Of a stretch of 64,000 nucleotides of DNA, positions 30,864 to 41,909 are shown in pieces (position 1 is the first letter of the stretch; every line of letters begins with the position of its first letter). The stretch is from NCBI RefSeq assembly GCF_000208745.1, contig NC_030859.1, positions 20,679,616 through 20,743,615 on the forward strand. Reading direction: 5' to 3'. Origin of the DNA: Theobroma cacao (Eukaryota > Streptophyta > Magnoliopsida > Malvales > Malvaceae). The position numbers and the translations under genes were made by a program. Below the pieces are notes generated by a model. That model was not told the origin of the DNA, did no database searches, and was given only the letters and a program-made list of their open reading frames with translations.

Positions 30864-33782
30864 TCAAGCACTACGAACACCGATCAAGTCCAAGCAATGC
30901 TCGAACTTTATCCCAGAAAATGACTTAGTTAGCATATCTGCCGGATTTTCATCTGTAGCTATTTTCTTTTCTACAATCTCACCTTTAGAAATAATCTTTC
31001 GAACGAAGTTACACTTGACTTGGGTGTGTTTGGTTCTCTCATGAAACATCTGATTTTTAGTCAAATGTATAGCACTTTGACTATCACAAAACATAACTGT
31101 TTGTGTTTGTTCAAAACCAAGATCACTAACCAAGCCTTTAAGCCACAAAGCCCCCTTCACTGCCTCGGTCACAGCCATATATTCAGCTTCAGTTGTAGAC
31201 AAAGCAAAGGTTGATTGAAGAACTGCTTTCCAACTGATTGCAGATCCTGAGAAAGTGAACACATATCCCGTTTGAGATCTTCTACTATCTAGGTCACCAG
31301 CAAAATCTGATTTGGAGAAGCCAACCACATTACGACTAATGTTTGCACCTCCTTCACACACTAAGCCAACTTCAATAGTAACTTTAGGTGTTTTCACAAG
31401 CTCCCATGTTCGATCCCAGTGTAGAGACTCAATCTTCTTAGAAGACTCGACATATATAATTTTCTCATGATAAAAGTAAGGCTCATCAACCTCTACTTCC
31501 ACAAATAAAACATAAGAATCAAAATCCCCATCAATACAAGTAATGCTTCGTTGAGATACCAATTCTTGTACCTCTTGCAATTCTTTCTGGATTTCACTAT
31601 CATCTCGCACTGTCACAAGAGCATTGATTTCAAGCTCCACCTGTTTGCCAACTTCTTGGTCTGATGTGTTTGCAATTCTAGACTTTATCCCACAAAGTAA
31701 TGCAGACTTGTAAAAGGTAACATCCCGACTCACCATAAACTTGGGAAACTTACAATCAGTACACCACAACCAATAACCCTTCACCCCATATGCATAGCCT
31801 AGGAATATGCACTCTGTCGCCCTCAACTCAAGTTTACCATCACTCATATGAACATGAACAGGACAACCAAATATTTTCAATATAAAATAATCAGCGGGCT
31901 TACCAGACCAAACTTCCTTGGGAGTCTTAAATTCAATTGCAGTTGATGGAGACCGATTTACCAAGTAACAAGCCTTGTTGATAGCTTCTGTCCAAAATAC
32001 TTTGGTTAGGCCAACATTTGAGAACACGTATTTTGCTCTCTCCAAAAGTGTTTTCTTCATCAATTCTACAATATCGTTTTGATATGGTGTTTTGTCGACA
32101 GTGCGATGTCTAACGATTTTCTCATTCTTGTAGAATAGACCAAACTCACATTTGCAAAATTTCAAACCTTTGTTTGTTCGAAAGCTCTCGATCCTTTTCT
32201 TAGTCTGCTTCTCGATCAATACCTTCCAATGCAAAAAGGTGGTTAACACTTCACTCATAGCCTTTAGAAGATACGTCCACACCTTTCTTGAAAAATCATC
32301 AATAAAGATCCACATGTATAATGATCCACCTTTTGATACCACCGGAGAAGGATCCCACAAATCTAAATAGATGTAGTTTACTGTACCCCTGGTTTGATGA
32401 GTTTTAGTGCTAAATTTCACTCTATGTTGCTCACAGAAATCTAGCTTTCCACTCTTTTGACCACACAGCAAACTATGCTTACTTAGTTTTCTAATCCCTC
32501 TCTCGCTCATATGACCAAATCTCATATTCCATAAACGTGTTACATCATCTTCAGGATCATTAGATGAGACCACAGAAACAGTTTCAATGACCGTGTTTCC
32601 CACTAGACAATAAAGGTCACCGGATAACTTGCCCTTCATGATAGTTAAGGCTCCTTTAGATACATTCAAGACACCATCTTGGCCACTATATTTGTAGCCC
32701 TTCTTATCTAACAAACTCAAGGATATTAAATTCTTTTTCATGTCAGGGACATGTTTTACCTCAAGTGTTCTTACCATACCATCAAACATCTTGATTCTAA
32801 TTGTGCCAATTCCAACAACTGAGAGAGAGAAATCATCTCCTAATTGTACAGTGCCCATATTAACAGATTGATAAGTTGTAAACCAATCACGCCTAGGACA
32901 TATATGAAAGCAACAAGCCGAATCCAAGATCCATGTATCCATCAGGTTACAATTAGTAATTGCAAGAACATTATCAGTTTCCTCAAAAGTATCAAAGTCA
33001 TCTCCAACCACGTTTGCAGTATTCTCAGACTTATTAAACTTTTCATCATCCTTGAATTTGATACAGTCTTGACGAAAATGCCCTTTCTGACCACAATTCC
33101 AGCAAGTTTTCCCTTTTGCTCTAGATTTACCTTTTCTGTCTAAGCCTTTCTCTTTACCTCTACCTCTATTTACAACCAAACCTTCTGCTTGATTTTCATT
33201 CCGAATACCACCAACTTTCTTCTTTAATTCCTTGGAATTTAAAGATGCCCTTACATCCTCGAAAGTGAGAGTGTCTCGGCCGTAAAGCATAGTATCCACG
33301 AAATTTTCATACGATGGAGGCAAAGAACATAAAAGAATTAGGGCTAGGTCCTCATCCTCAATTTTAACATCGATATTCTTTAAATCAAGAATAACTCTAT
33401 TAAATTCATCAATGTGGGTATTAACGGACGTACCTTCACTCATCTTGAGAGTATACAATCGTTGCTTCATATAAAGCCGATTCGTCAGGGACTTGGTCAT
33501 ATAAATACTTTCGAGTTTAAACCACACTGCAGCAGCAGATTCTTCATCCGTGACTTCTCTTAGCACCTCATCAGACAAAGCAAGGAGAATAGCACTATGT
33601 GCTTTTTCCATAAGGTCATCTTTCTCACCATCAGATAAATTCGAGGGAAGATGCTCTTTTCCCTTCAGTGCCTTCAACAGTCCTTGTTGCACTAGCAATG
33701 CGCGCATCTTAACACGCCACAGGCTGAAATCGTTTCTTCCATTAAACTTTTCAATCTCATACTTGGTCGACGAAGTTGCCAT
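30864..33782 (-). CDS. copia Gag-protease-integrase-RNase H polyprotein lacking reverse transcriptase (972 aa)
   Basis: The start MATSSTKYEIEKFNG at 33782 is the usual copia gag start. The open frame extends upstream into the LTR, to 33884. Order from the ATG: gag with zinc knuckle CWNCGQKGHFRQDC (residues 227-240); protease-like DSACCFHICP (287-296); integrase HHCC region (about 420-455); integrase core with D474 (LDLWDPS), RTNKG at the second acidic site (537) and E573; then at about 799 an abrupt passage from WELVKTP to an RNase H segment (SKSDFAGDLDSRRSQTGYVF, ALSTTEAEYMAVTEA, CDSQSAIHLTKN, KHTQVKCNFVR, NPADMLTK). The entire reverse transcriptase is absent. The protease DSG is DSA and the second integrase Asp is Asn, so both are probably inactive. 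The frame has no stop over about 3 kb, which is unusual for debris. Confidence 0.85.
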   Translation of the reverse strand: MATSSTKYEIEKFNGRNDFSLWRVKMRALLVQQGLLKALKGKEHLPSNLSDGEKDDLMEKAHSAILLALSDEVLREVTDEESAAAVWFKLESIYMTKSLTNRLYMKQRLYTLKMSEGTSVNTHIDEFNRVILDLKNIDVKIEDEDLALILLCSLPPSYENFVDTMLYGRDTLTFEDVRASLNSKELKKKVGGIRNENQAEGLVVNRGRGKEKGLDRKGKSRAKGKTCWNCGQKGHFRQDCIKFKDDEKFNKSENTANVVGDDFDTFEETDNVLAITNCNLMDTWILDSACCFHICPRRDWFTTYQSVNMGTVQLGDDFSLSVVGIGTIRIKMFDGMVRTLEVKHVPDMKKNLISLSLLDKKGYKYSGQDGVLNVSKGALTIMKGKLSGDLYCLVGNTVIETVSVVSSNDPEDDVTRLWNMRFGHMSERGIRKLSKHSLLCGQKSGKLDFCEQHRVKFSTKTHQTRGTVNYIYLDLWDPSPVVSKGGSLYMWIFIDDFSRKVWTYLLKAMSEVLTTFLHWKVLIEKQTKKRIESFRTNKGLKFCKCEFGLFYKNEKIVRHRTVDKTPYQNDIVELMKKTLLERAKYVFSNVGLTKVFWTEAINKACYLVNRSPSTAIEFKTPKEVWSGKPADYFILKIFGCPVHVHMSDGKLELRATECIFLGYAYGVKGYWLWCTDCKFPKFMVSRDVTFYKSALLCGIKSRIANTSDQEVGKQVELEINALVTVRDDSEIQKELQEVQELVSQRSITCIDGDFDSYVLFVEVEVDEPYFYHEKIIYVESSKKIESLHWDRTWELVKTPKVTIEVGLVCEGGANISRNVVGFSKSDFAGDLDSRRSQTGYVFTFSGSAISWKAVLQSTFALSTTEAEYMAVTEAVKGALWLKGLVSDLGFEQTQTVMFCDSQSAIHLTKNQMFHERTKHTQVKCNFVRKIISKGEIVEKKIATDENPADMLTKSFSGIKFEHCLDLIGVRSA

Positions 33783-33828
33783 AGCGAGATTCAGATTGAT
33801 CCAAGACCTTGAAGCTCTGATACCAGTT

Positions 33829-34265
33829 TGTTGGGAAATTGCGGAATTGTCTCTAAAGAATTGCCCAAGATCTAACCCAATCAATAGAATAAAGAAAGAA
33901 AGAAATCAAGCACACCCACAAGAACACAAGAATTTACGTGGTTCGGTCTTTTGATGACCTACGTCCACGGGCAAAACAACAGAGAAAAATTCACTAAAAG
34001 AAAAATCAGGAGATTACAAGAACAGTCTCAAACTCATACCCCTTATCCCACGTACACCTAAATCACTCTCTCTAAATATAGGTGATAATTATTCTTTAAC
34101 CCCATAGGATCATTCTATAGTGCCAAATACAAAAATCTTATCCTAATATAATTAGAAAATGTTGTTATAGTCTAACTAGATTTAAAAACTATCTCAAAAA
34201 AGGTATATTAGTTTAATTAGAATTAAACAATCATAATCAAACTACAATTCAAGACTATCCTAACA
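33829..34265 (-). repeat. 5' LTR of element B
   Basis: 437 bp. It is followed (minus strand) after two bases by the Met-tRNA primer-binding site. Confidence 0.9.
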
Positions 34266-34282
34266 GAGGACAACGTGACAAA

Positions 34283-36337
34283 TTACAGCGTCTGCAAGTT
34301 ATATAAAGAACATACTCCTTCAGGCAAAAAATGAATTTTAGTGCCAGAAAGGTCCAAGTAGCCGAGTTCTTTTAAGTTGCCAATTGAATCAAGCAACTCC
34401 AAGATAGGTGTTCCACTGATGTCAAGATGCTCTAATTTGGTAAGATTCCACAGGTTTGCTGGCAACAGAGTGAGACGATGACAACCTGACAACTTCAGTG
34501 TCTCCAAGTTATGCAAACAGCCTACTCTTTCAGGCAAACATCGAAGAGCAGCGCCAGAAAGGTCCAAGTAGCGTAGCTGTTTTACGTTGCAAACTGAATC
34601 AGGGAACTTAGTGATATTGTAAGATGACAATGACAATACCCGTAGGCAACTGGGCGCTGGAAACAATTTGTTGAAGACTCCAGAATCGAAAGGAGTCTTC
34701 CCATCACCTGGTGATCTGAGCGGAAGGAAGGTCCGCAAAAACTTATTTTTTCCATAGAAGGCCTCAAATTTATAAGGCTTGTCACTTGGCTTCAATATGC
34801 ATGACAAATGGCGAACCCTTGCAGGGTTTTGGGGAGGGCTACCATTCTCAAACCTGAAGCAAAATTCTCCTGCTGTATATTGAGCTAGATCGTTGACAAG
34901 GTCATGCATTATGAAACGTGATTCATCATGACTTTGTTGAAAAATTGACCTAGATAACAGTTCATGAAAGTACTGCTCGCCTACTTCCTCCGTTCTTCTT
35001 CTACTGTTTGGCTGCTGCACTAGGCCTTCAGCTATCCACATTCGAACCAAATCCCTTCTCTCAAATTTGTGGCCCTTAGGAAATAGGGAACAATATGCAA
35101 AGCAGCGCTTTAGATGAGAAGGAAGATAGTGATAACTCAATCTTAAGGCAGGTAAAATGTCACTCTTGTGAGCAGGTAGATCCCATATTCTACTATTCAG
35201 TACATTGTCCCACTCCTGAGCTTCTACTTGTGAATGCAGCAGACTCCCGAGTGTTTTAATAGCCAAAGGCAAGCCTCTGCATTTTTCCACAATTTTCTCA
35301 CCAATGCCTTTCAGGGTAGAATCTTCATTCGGGTTTTTATTTCCAAATGCATGCTTTGAAAATAATGCCCAGCAATCTCCTTTAGATAACCTCTTCAAAT
35401 CATGAACAAGCGCATTACGCATCGTGGATGAAACAGTTTGGCTACGTGTAGTTACAATGATCTTACTTCCAGGGACACCAACTTGTAAGGGTCTAAGCAG
35501 TAGATCCCATGCTCTATAACTCTCATTCCAAACATTGTCCAAGACAAGTAGAAATTTTCTGCCCATCAATGTCCTCTCCAATGTAACTTGAAGCACGTTT
35601 AAGTCATTAATATCAGAACTCGACAATGTGGCAGACTCATAAATTGTTTTCGTGACCTTGAAAACATCAAATTCTTCCGAGACATACACCCATGCTCTCA
35701 AGTTAAAATAGTTCTTCACCCTGTCATCATTGTACAAAAACTGAGCAAGGGTGGTCTTTCCGATCCCACCCATTCCTACAATTGTAATCACAGGTATCTT
35801 CTGCCCATTCAATCCATCAGACAACAAAATATCAAGAATATGCTTTTTATCATTGTTTCTGAGGCATACTTCAGATTCATCGACCAGGGAAGTTGTGGGT
35901 AATCTTGGGATTGATTTCCCTCCTTGGTCTTCTTTCAAATTAAGGATGTCTTTTTCCTCAGCAATTAGTTGCAGTTTTAGAACAATTTTGTCAAGGCGAG
36001 TATTAAAGTCTTTTACCTGCTCCTCCTGAACCTGATCTTCAATTGCCATCGCATCCAGTAGATCCTCAGCATCGTAGGCAGCGTCTTTAAGCTTGTCCAC
36101 CCACTTTTTCACAGAAGGGTTCAGAATTTGCTTCTCCTCGGCATCACCAAAAACTTTCTCCACCGTTAGCAGTAATATCTCCATTTTCTGCAAGAGATCG
36201 TCTCTCAACTTCGTACCCCGGAAGAGGCTGATCATCGGCTTGAGGGCCTGCACAGTAGCCAATCTGTCAAACAGTACATTCAGAGTGGACGAGAGAAATG
36301 CCCCTCCCACGGCCAATACCACAGCTTCTGTAACCAT
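34283..36337 (-). pseudogene. CNL resistance gene, N-terminal half (CNL2), frameshifted and split by a copia insertion
   Basis: The start MVTEAVVLAVGGAFLSS at 36337 is the conventional CNL start. The frame is open upstream to 36517, but that extension has no family resemblance. Motifs numbered from this start: coiled coil with AEDLLDA (about 90-96), P-loop VGMGGIGKTTLAQ (about 187-199), kinase-2 LLVLDNVW (263-270, Asn in place of the usual second Asp), RNBS-B KIIVTTR (292-298), GLPLAI (355-360), RNBS-D CFAYCSLFP (412-420), MHDL (477-480), then LRRs to residue 684. It stops at TAA just after LYNLQTL, 17 bases before the TSD. Comparison with the preceding LRR unit indicates a one-base T insertion there. 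The rest of the gene lies beyond the copia element at 29264-30326. Two independent lesions make it a pseudogene, although an NB-ARC protein without most LRRs could still be translated. Confidence 0.9.
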
Positions 36338-37839
36338 TTTCTCCTCTTGAGCTAGAAGGATTGAACCAGGAAAAACTAGATTGGAGGAAGACTTGAGAGT
36401 GAAGAGTAACTTCTGTGGATATTTCCTTGTTAATTGTGGCGTTGCCTTGACTAAGGTTGACTTGGTTTGCTTTGTTAGCAATTTCTTCTCAGTTTTAGAA
36501 GAATTCGCGAGAGACACGTTCTACCATACCATTGAATCCAACTAAAAAGGGGGAAAGGTAAAAGCTGTCAGTTGATCCGGTAATTGTAGATTGTTGATTT
36601 TAGCTACTAATTTATTCTCTTCAAGAATTGGTTTACAGTTTAGAACTTTATAGAGAATAATAAGAATTACTAGAATGAATGAAGTACTATTTTATACAGA
36701 ATAATTGAAATAAGTGAAGCACTATTTTATGCAAAATAATTAGAGCAAGTAGAGTACAATTTTATACAGAATAATTAATACAAGTAGAACAACTATTTCG
36801 TACAGAATAATCAATTCGCATGGATAACAGTGAAAATAACCTAAAATAAGTAGTAAGGTTCACAAGTTACTTTTATTTCTAAAAAGTTTGTCTTGGTGGC
36901 TCAAATATGGGGTAATTAAGAGGTCTTCCTCTTAATCTTTTCTTAGAGTACAAGTTTTTTCTTCTCTTACCATGTTCTTTTGTACTTGTTTATGTACACT
37001 TTTTTTTCTTGTACTTGTTCATGTATACTTTTTTCTCTTAACTTGTTATCCTATAGCTTTTCATATATACCTCTTTTTTAATACCTTCTATTCGAAAACA
37101 AATCTTATTACACCTAATTACTTTGATTGTCATATAATGAGTTTCTAACTGTTACTCATTATATGTAATAAAATCACCATTTCAATATCCATATAATGGG
37201 TTACTGTACTGATTTCTCACATTAAAACCCTTCATAATAATATCACTTATTATGCGCATTAAAGCCTATTTTTGAATAATCATCACTTCTAACACTATGT
37301 ATAAAATGTTCACAATTCATTTGAGGGATTTCACTTTTTTAGTGCTTCTCTCTAACTTTCTCTAATTCTCTTCTTATTTTCTTCCACCTCCCATGATATT
37401 TAGTACTTTAAGAACTGCTCCAATCTTCTTTTTCATCGCTTTCCGTATATCTTTTTTACTTATTTGTAACGCTTCCTCTCCCTATCATAAGAACTGACCG
37501 TTTACATTAATAAATTTGTAAAATAAAATCAAAAGTTAAAAACAAAAAACTAATCCGCAATATATTTTTTTAAACACTGGTAGTTTTACTGCTCTAAGAT
37601 GTGTCTCAATAGAGACTTACAGAGAGAAGGTCGCATTGCGACTGGCAGAATACGAAAAAGTTCCCAAGGTAGGGACGGGCAGCAATTAAGGGAGTCCTGA
37701 TGTGTTAATAATCATAACAACCATAAAGTCACAATCAACCATCTAGCGTCAAGACACAGCGGATCATTTGTTCTTGTTACAACAATTTAAAAGCAAAACA
37801 CATCAAACCAAGAAAGTCATGAATTGAGAAAGACAGAAG
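36338..37839. other. upstream region of CNL2
   Basis: No gene was seen. It contains the 35-bp tandem repeats at 36684-36811 and a second pair of T-rich repeats (TTGTACTTGTT(T/C)ATGTA(C/T)AC) near 36980-37035. Confidence 0.4.
36684..36811 (+). repeat. 35-bp tandem repeat, about four copies, upstream of CNL2
   Basis: The core ACTATTTTATACAGAATAAT recurs with variation near 36686, 36721, 36756 and 36791, each preceded by a (C)AAGT(A/G)GA(A/G) segment. It lies about 350 bp upstream of the CNL2 start, so it is within promoter range of that gene. Confidence 0.8.
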
Positions 37840-38049
37840 CTAGATGGCTTCACCCCTGCTCGAGTCCGTGAAGTAGGCACTAAAATTATTTGTTCTTGTA
37901 ACTCCCACTTTAGCTAATCCATCTGCCACAGTGTTTGCCTCACGTAGGATGTGTTTGAATGAGATTCCAGTGCAGCTTTGTGAATAAGCTTCAATGGCAT
38001 TGGAGATGGCTTTCATGCCCCATGGGACCTTGCCATTGTCTTTTGTCAA
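37840..38049 (-). pseudogene. LINE RNase H fragment
   Basis: The minus-strand frame ends with the pattern FKHILREANTVADGLAKVGV, characteristic of the C-terminal end of the RVT_3 RNase H domain of plant LINEs. Only this end is preserved. Confidence 0.65.
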
Positions 38050-38780
38050 AATATTAACATATATTATTAGATGAAAAATATAATTCCATACAAATGAATA
38101 AAATGTTAAGGTAAAAGAAAAAATTAATTTTTTTCAAATATTACGGTAAACATGTAAGAATAAAAATAAAAATACATCTCTTTTGATGTAAGATAAATAA
38201 AATGTATTATTAAGATATGATAATTATAACTGTAATAAAGAATAAGAACAAACATAACCTCATAATAGTTTAACGTAAATAAGTAAAATTTTAACATAAT
38301 TAATTAGTTGAAATTAACATTTCTAAAATCTTAATGTAAATGTTTATAAAAATGATATAAAAACATAAACGCAAATTAGAAAAGATTAATATTTAGTTTT
38401 TCTTTTTTAAAAGAGTTTAAAGTAATTTGTTTTCCTCAAAAAGTAGTTATCAAGTATTTTTAAATGAAAAGCATAATTCCACACAAATGAATTAAATGTT
38501 AATGTAACAAAAAAAAAACCCTTCTGAAAATATTAATGTAAATTTATAAAAATAAAGATAAAAATATGTAATATTTAATATAAAATGAGTAAAAAGTATC
38601 ATAATCAAGTTAAAATTTAAGTTATGATAATTATGACTGTAACATAGAGTAAGAATATAAGCATAAATTTATAATAATTAAACGAAAATCAGTAAGATGC
38701 CAACATAAGTTAAAACTATATAACTTTCCTAAAATCTTAACAAAAATATGTAAAAATAATTGTTAAGAAAAATATTGGAC
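38050..38780. other. AT-rich non-coding stretch
   Basis: No gene was seen. Two related A/T-rich segments (about 38056-38240 and 38455-38640) share words such as 'cataattccatacaaatga', AATGTTAA and TTATGATAATTATAACTGTAA, suggesting an old duplication. Confidence 0.35.
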
Positions 38781-38784
38781 TCAA

Positions 38785-39545
38785 TGAGTTATATGCTCCA
38801 TTGAGATCTCGGCTGGTGTTGATGAAGCCTTTTCCTACTCTTGATGAGGCCTACAAACCTTGTCCTTAGAGAAGAAACTCAGAGATCAATCCTTTATAGA
38901 CAGCCTTTTCATGAGGCATCGGCTATGGCTAGTTTAACAGGTGGAAGGAAGAAAGAGAAATCTAATCTGGTTTGTTCATATTGTGGTAAATCTGGTCATG
39001 TCAGGGATAAGTGCTACACACTTTTTGGTTTCCCATCGAATTTTAAGTTTACAAAGGGAAAGAACAAATAAGAAAAATGCAAGAACAATTTTCAATGTCA
39101 ATAATACCGTGGCAACCTTGCAACCAGATCAGTGTGAAGAAGTTTCAAATGCTAGTTCAAACATGTCTCTAATAAGAAATCAATATAAGAAACTCATGGT
39201 CCTCCTCAACAAGCAAGGAAATGCTTCAATTGATAATCCACCCTCAAACAACTCCAATAACAACCTTGGTATGGATTCTTACCAACATAATCCTTCAATT
39301 ATTAATTTGGCACTCGCTAGTATGATATCCAATTCATTTTGTTCACAAACTAGACTATCTGCTGAGCCTGCATTCAAGTTTGACTGTCATACTTGGATAA
39401 TTGATTCTGGTGCTATTAATCATATAGCATGTTTTAAAATCTTTCATATCATCAAGGATAATTAAGAATGTTTATGTTCAAATGCCTGATTATAGAAAAG
39501 CAATTGTATCTCATATAGGCACTATTTGGATAGTCTCTATGCATG
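38785..39545 (+). pseudogene. copia gag-protease fragment
   Basis: A zinc knuckle (CSYCGKSGHVRDKCYTLFGFP at about 38970-39030) is followed, after a frameshift, by a protease region WIIDSGAINHIACF (about 39395-39435). Then comes VQMPDYRKAIVSHIGTI (about 39475-39525), which matches the usual 'vxlPng.kaxvthiGtv' pattern of copia proteins. The remainder of pol is missing. It is on the plus strand, opposite to elements A and B, and belongs to another lineage. Confidence 0.75.
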
Positions 39546-41909
39546 TTTTATTTTGGATATTGGCTATATATATTTTTTTATCTATATATGGTTCTATTTT
39601 TTTCATCTCAATACTAATCACTTTCAAGTATTTCCTTGTTGTCTTATTTGATTATAATTCTATATATATGCTTAAATTTCATATCATTTTGGTACTTTAA
39701 CAATTGAAACATGATTTTGAAATGACATTTTTCTTTGATATTACAAAAAGGGGAAGAAGTATTGAGCAAGTTTGCACATGTTATTTTGGTTTTTAACTTG
39801 GACTTAAATGAAGTCTAGAACTTTGACATTGCATTTAAATGAAATTTTGATCCAAAATTCAATTTCCAAACTTAGCATAAAGTGAGGGGGAGTTTTTCAA
39901 AATCAATCCTGGAAAAATCAACAAAGTTTCAACTTAAAAATTTAAGGGGAGTTTTCAAAAGGTTTTTAACAAATTTTGCTCATTGATTTTGTCATATAAA
40001 AAAATATAAGATTGTCAGCTTTAACAATTGATCTTATATTTTAAAATGACTTAAACGAATGATCAAAATTGCAAAAACAAATTCTTAAAATTCATCCAAA
40101 GTCCCCATGAACCTTCAAGAAAAATGGCCAAGTGTTTGGACATGCTTTAATGCTAAAAAAGCTCAAAATCATGCAGTTTAAGTCAAGAGTATCAATATCT
40201 CACTATGTAAACCATTCTATCTAAAAAGTATCAATATCTAAAGGTAAAGAATTGATACCTCATTCATGTCATGCATAAAAGTATCGATACTTTTGTTGGA
40301 CATGTCAAAGATTAAGTGTCAACTTCAAAAATATCAATACCCAAAGGAAGAGTATTGATACATTTCAGACAGACAGTATTTTGTCTTGAAAGTATCGATA
40401 CCCTGACAAAAAGTATCTATAATCAGCTATCTGAAGAAGCCACAGGAAAGTGCTGACCTTATTGCTTTTCTGGAGAAATCAACTGCCTGATGCTTCTGCT
40501 TTTGTAATTAGCCACAAATAAATCGAATGAAATTCAGGAAAAGAAAAAAGAGTCTTTGCAAAGGCAACATCGTCCTTCCAAGATGCCAAGGAATTCTTTC
40601 CTTTTGGTATAAGATACCATCGGATAAAGTGACCTCCACTCACCACTTTGTCTTTGATACTCCTACTATTCTTTATGCTGGTGTTATCTTTTGTTTTATT
40701 TTCTAGGCTTTTTCTCGGATACCCACTAATATTTATCGATTGTCCCTTTCGTCAATGGAAAATACAAACTAGTATTAGTCCATTGCTTTATTCTTTTTAA
40801 TGATAAAGCAATTCCTTAGAAATTTTCAACAATTAATGTTCCCTAGACAAAGAAAAAGGAAAACAAAAGAGGAATAAAGCATAAAAAAAAGTAGACTATC
40901 AAATTAAGACAAAGGCCTGCTTTTGAAATTAATTCTTATACCTTTTTAAAGTTAATTTAATAACAATTAATTATAGTGTTAAAGTTTTATCTTGAATATA
41001 AATGATGTGTCATTTTAATAATGCTATGGTTTGATGAGAATAATTCACTTTTTGACCATGTGGCACACTGTACATTAATCTCAAAAAGTGTATGTTTTTT
41101 TAAATAAATAATAATCAATTTTTTAGCATAATTAAGAAAGTGATAACGAAATTAATTAATACAACTGAAAAATCGTTTCTCATGATGAGGTCGGATTACT
41201 TTCGAAGCAATTGCATTGTTCAAAAGGCTTCATCGAAACCAAAGTAATTCTTTTTCTGTGGTACGGCACAAAATATTATCACGTTTCAGGAATGTATAAG
41301 TGTAATGAATTCAAAAGTCGCCCATCTAGTTTACGCTTCTTACACTTTTGTCTCTTTTATTTGTTTCATCTAATGTGATAAAAATATTATTATTGGATCA
41401 TCGAAGAGTGACATTTACTAATAGTAATTTATGATAAGTCAACTTAGTTACATATAACTTGTACAATTTCTAGTATATCACTAAGTGTTTATGAACTTCA
41501 TTTCTTGAAATTATTAAAGAGCGTATCTCTTGGAGTGGTTTAATCATAATTAAAAATTTTTGATTGATAATGGTAAATGTATAAATTTTGCTTTAAATGA
41601 ATTCATTAGATGAAATTCGATTTTATTTAAAATTGAAAACTTTTTACAGAATTAAATTATTTAAGTTTTGGATATCTTAAATGCTCGTGAGAGTTGCATG
41701 ATTGTGTCGTGCATGTGTAGTGTGATGTGATGATCGCAAACTTGGGTTAACCATGTGAGATTATAAATCAAGGAAAGGCTTCAAAGTTCCAAGGTAATGT
41801 CACTTTCTTCGATTTAAAATTTTATTTGTTCTCAATGATTATTTAATAAACGTTAAAAAAGTTATAAATGATAAATTTTGAAAAGATAATAAAATCAGTC
41901 TGTATCTAT
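39546..41909. other. non-coding region with palindromic TATCGATA words
   Basis: No gene was seen. Between 40185 and 40430 the words (A)AAGTATCGATAC(TT) recur in perfect (40277-40294, 40392-40401) and mutated form (AGTATCAATATC, ATTGATACC, AGTATTGATAC). This is probably part of a decayed LTR, though its ends could not be placed. Confidence 0.4.

Larger units (their letters stand above)
30327..34265 (-). mobile_element. RT-less copia element inserted in the CNL2 gene (element B)
   Basis: The element has LTRs at 30327-30782 and 33829-34265, TG...CA ends (TGTTGGGAAATTGC ... GACTATCCTAACA on the plus strand) and a perfect 5-bp GAGGA duplication at 30322-30326 and 34266-34270. The primer-binding site TGGTATCAGAGC, complementary to initiator Met tRNA, lies at 33814-33825 on the minus strand, two bases inside the LTR. 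A purine-rich tract (AAGGTGGAGATT) abuts the other LTR at 30783-30795. At 3.9 kb it is shorter than a complete copia element because the reverse transcriptase has been deleted while one long frame remains open. It interrupts the LRR region of CNL2. Confidence 0.95.

Noticed and set aside
33783..33884. LTR-derived N-terminal extension of the element B polyprotein
   Set aside because: It includes the primer-binding site. The usual gag start is MATSSTKYEIEKFNG at 33782.
36338..36517. N-terminal extension of CNL2 (60 codons beginning MSLANSS)
   Set aside because: CNL proteins of this type normally start at MVTEAVV. The extension is Lys/Ser/Thr-rich with no resemblance and is probably 5' UTR.
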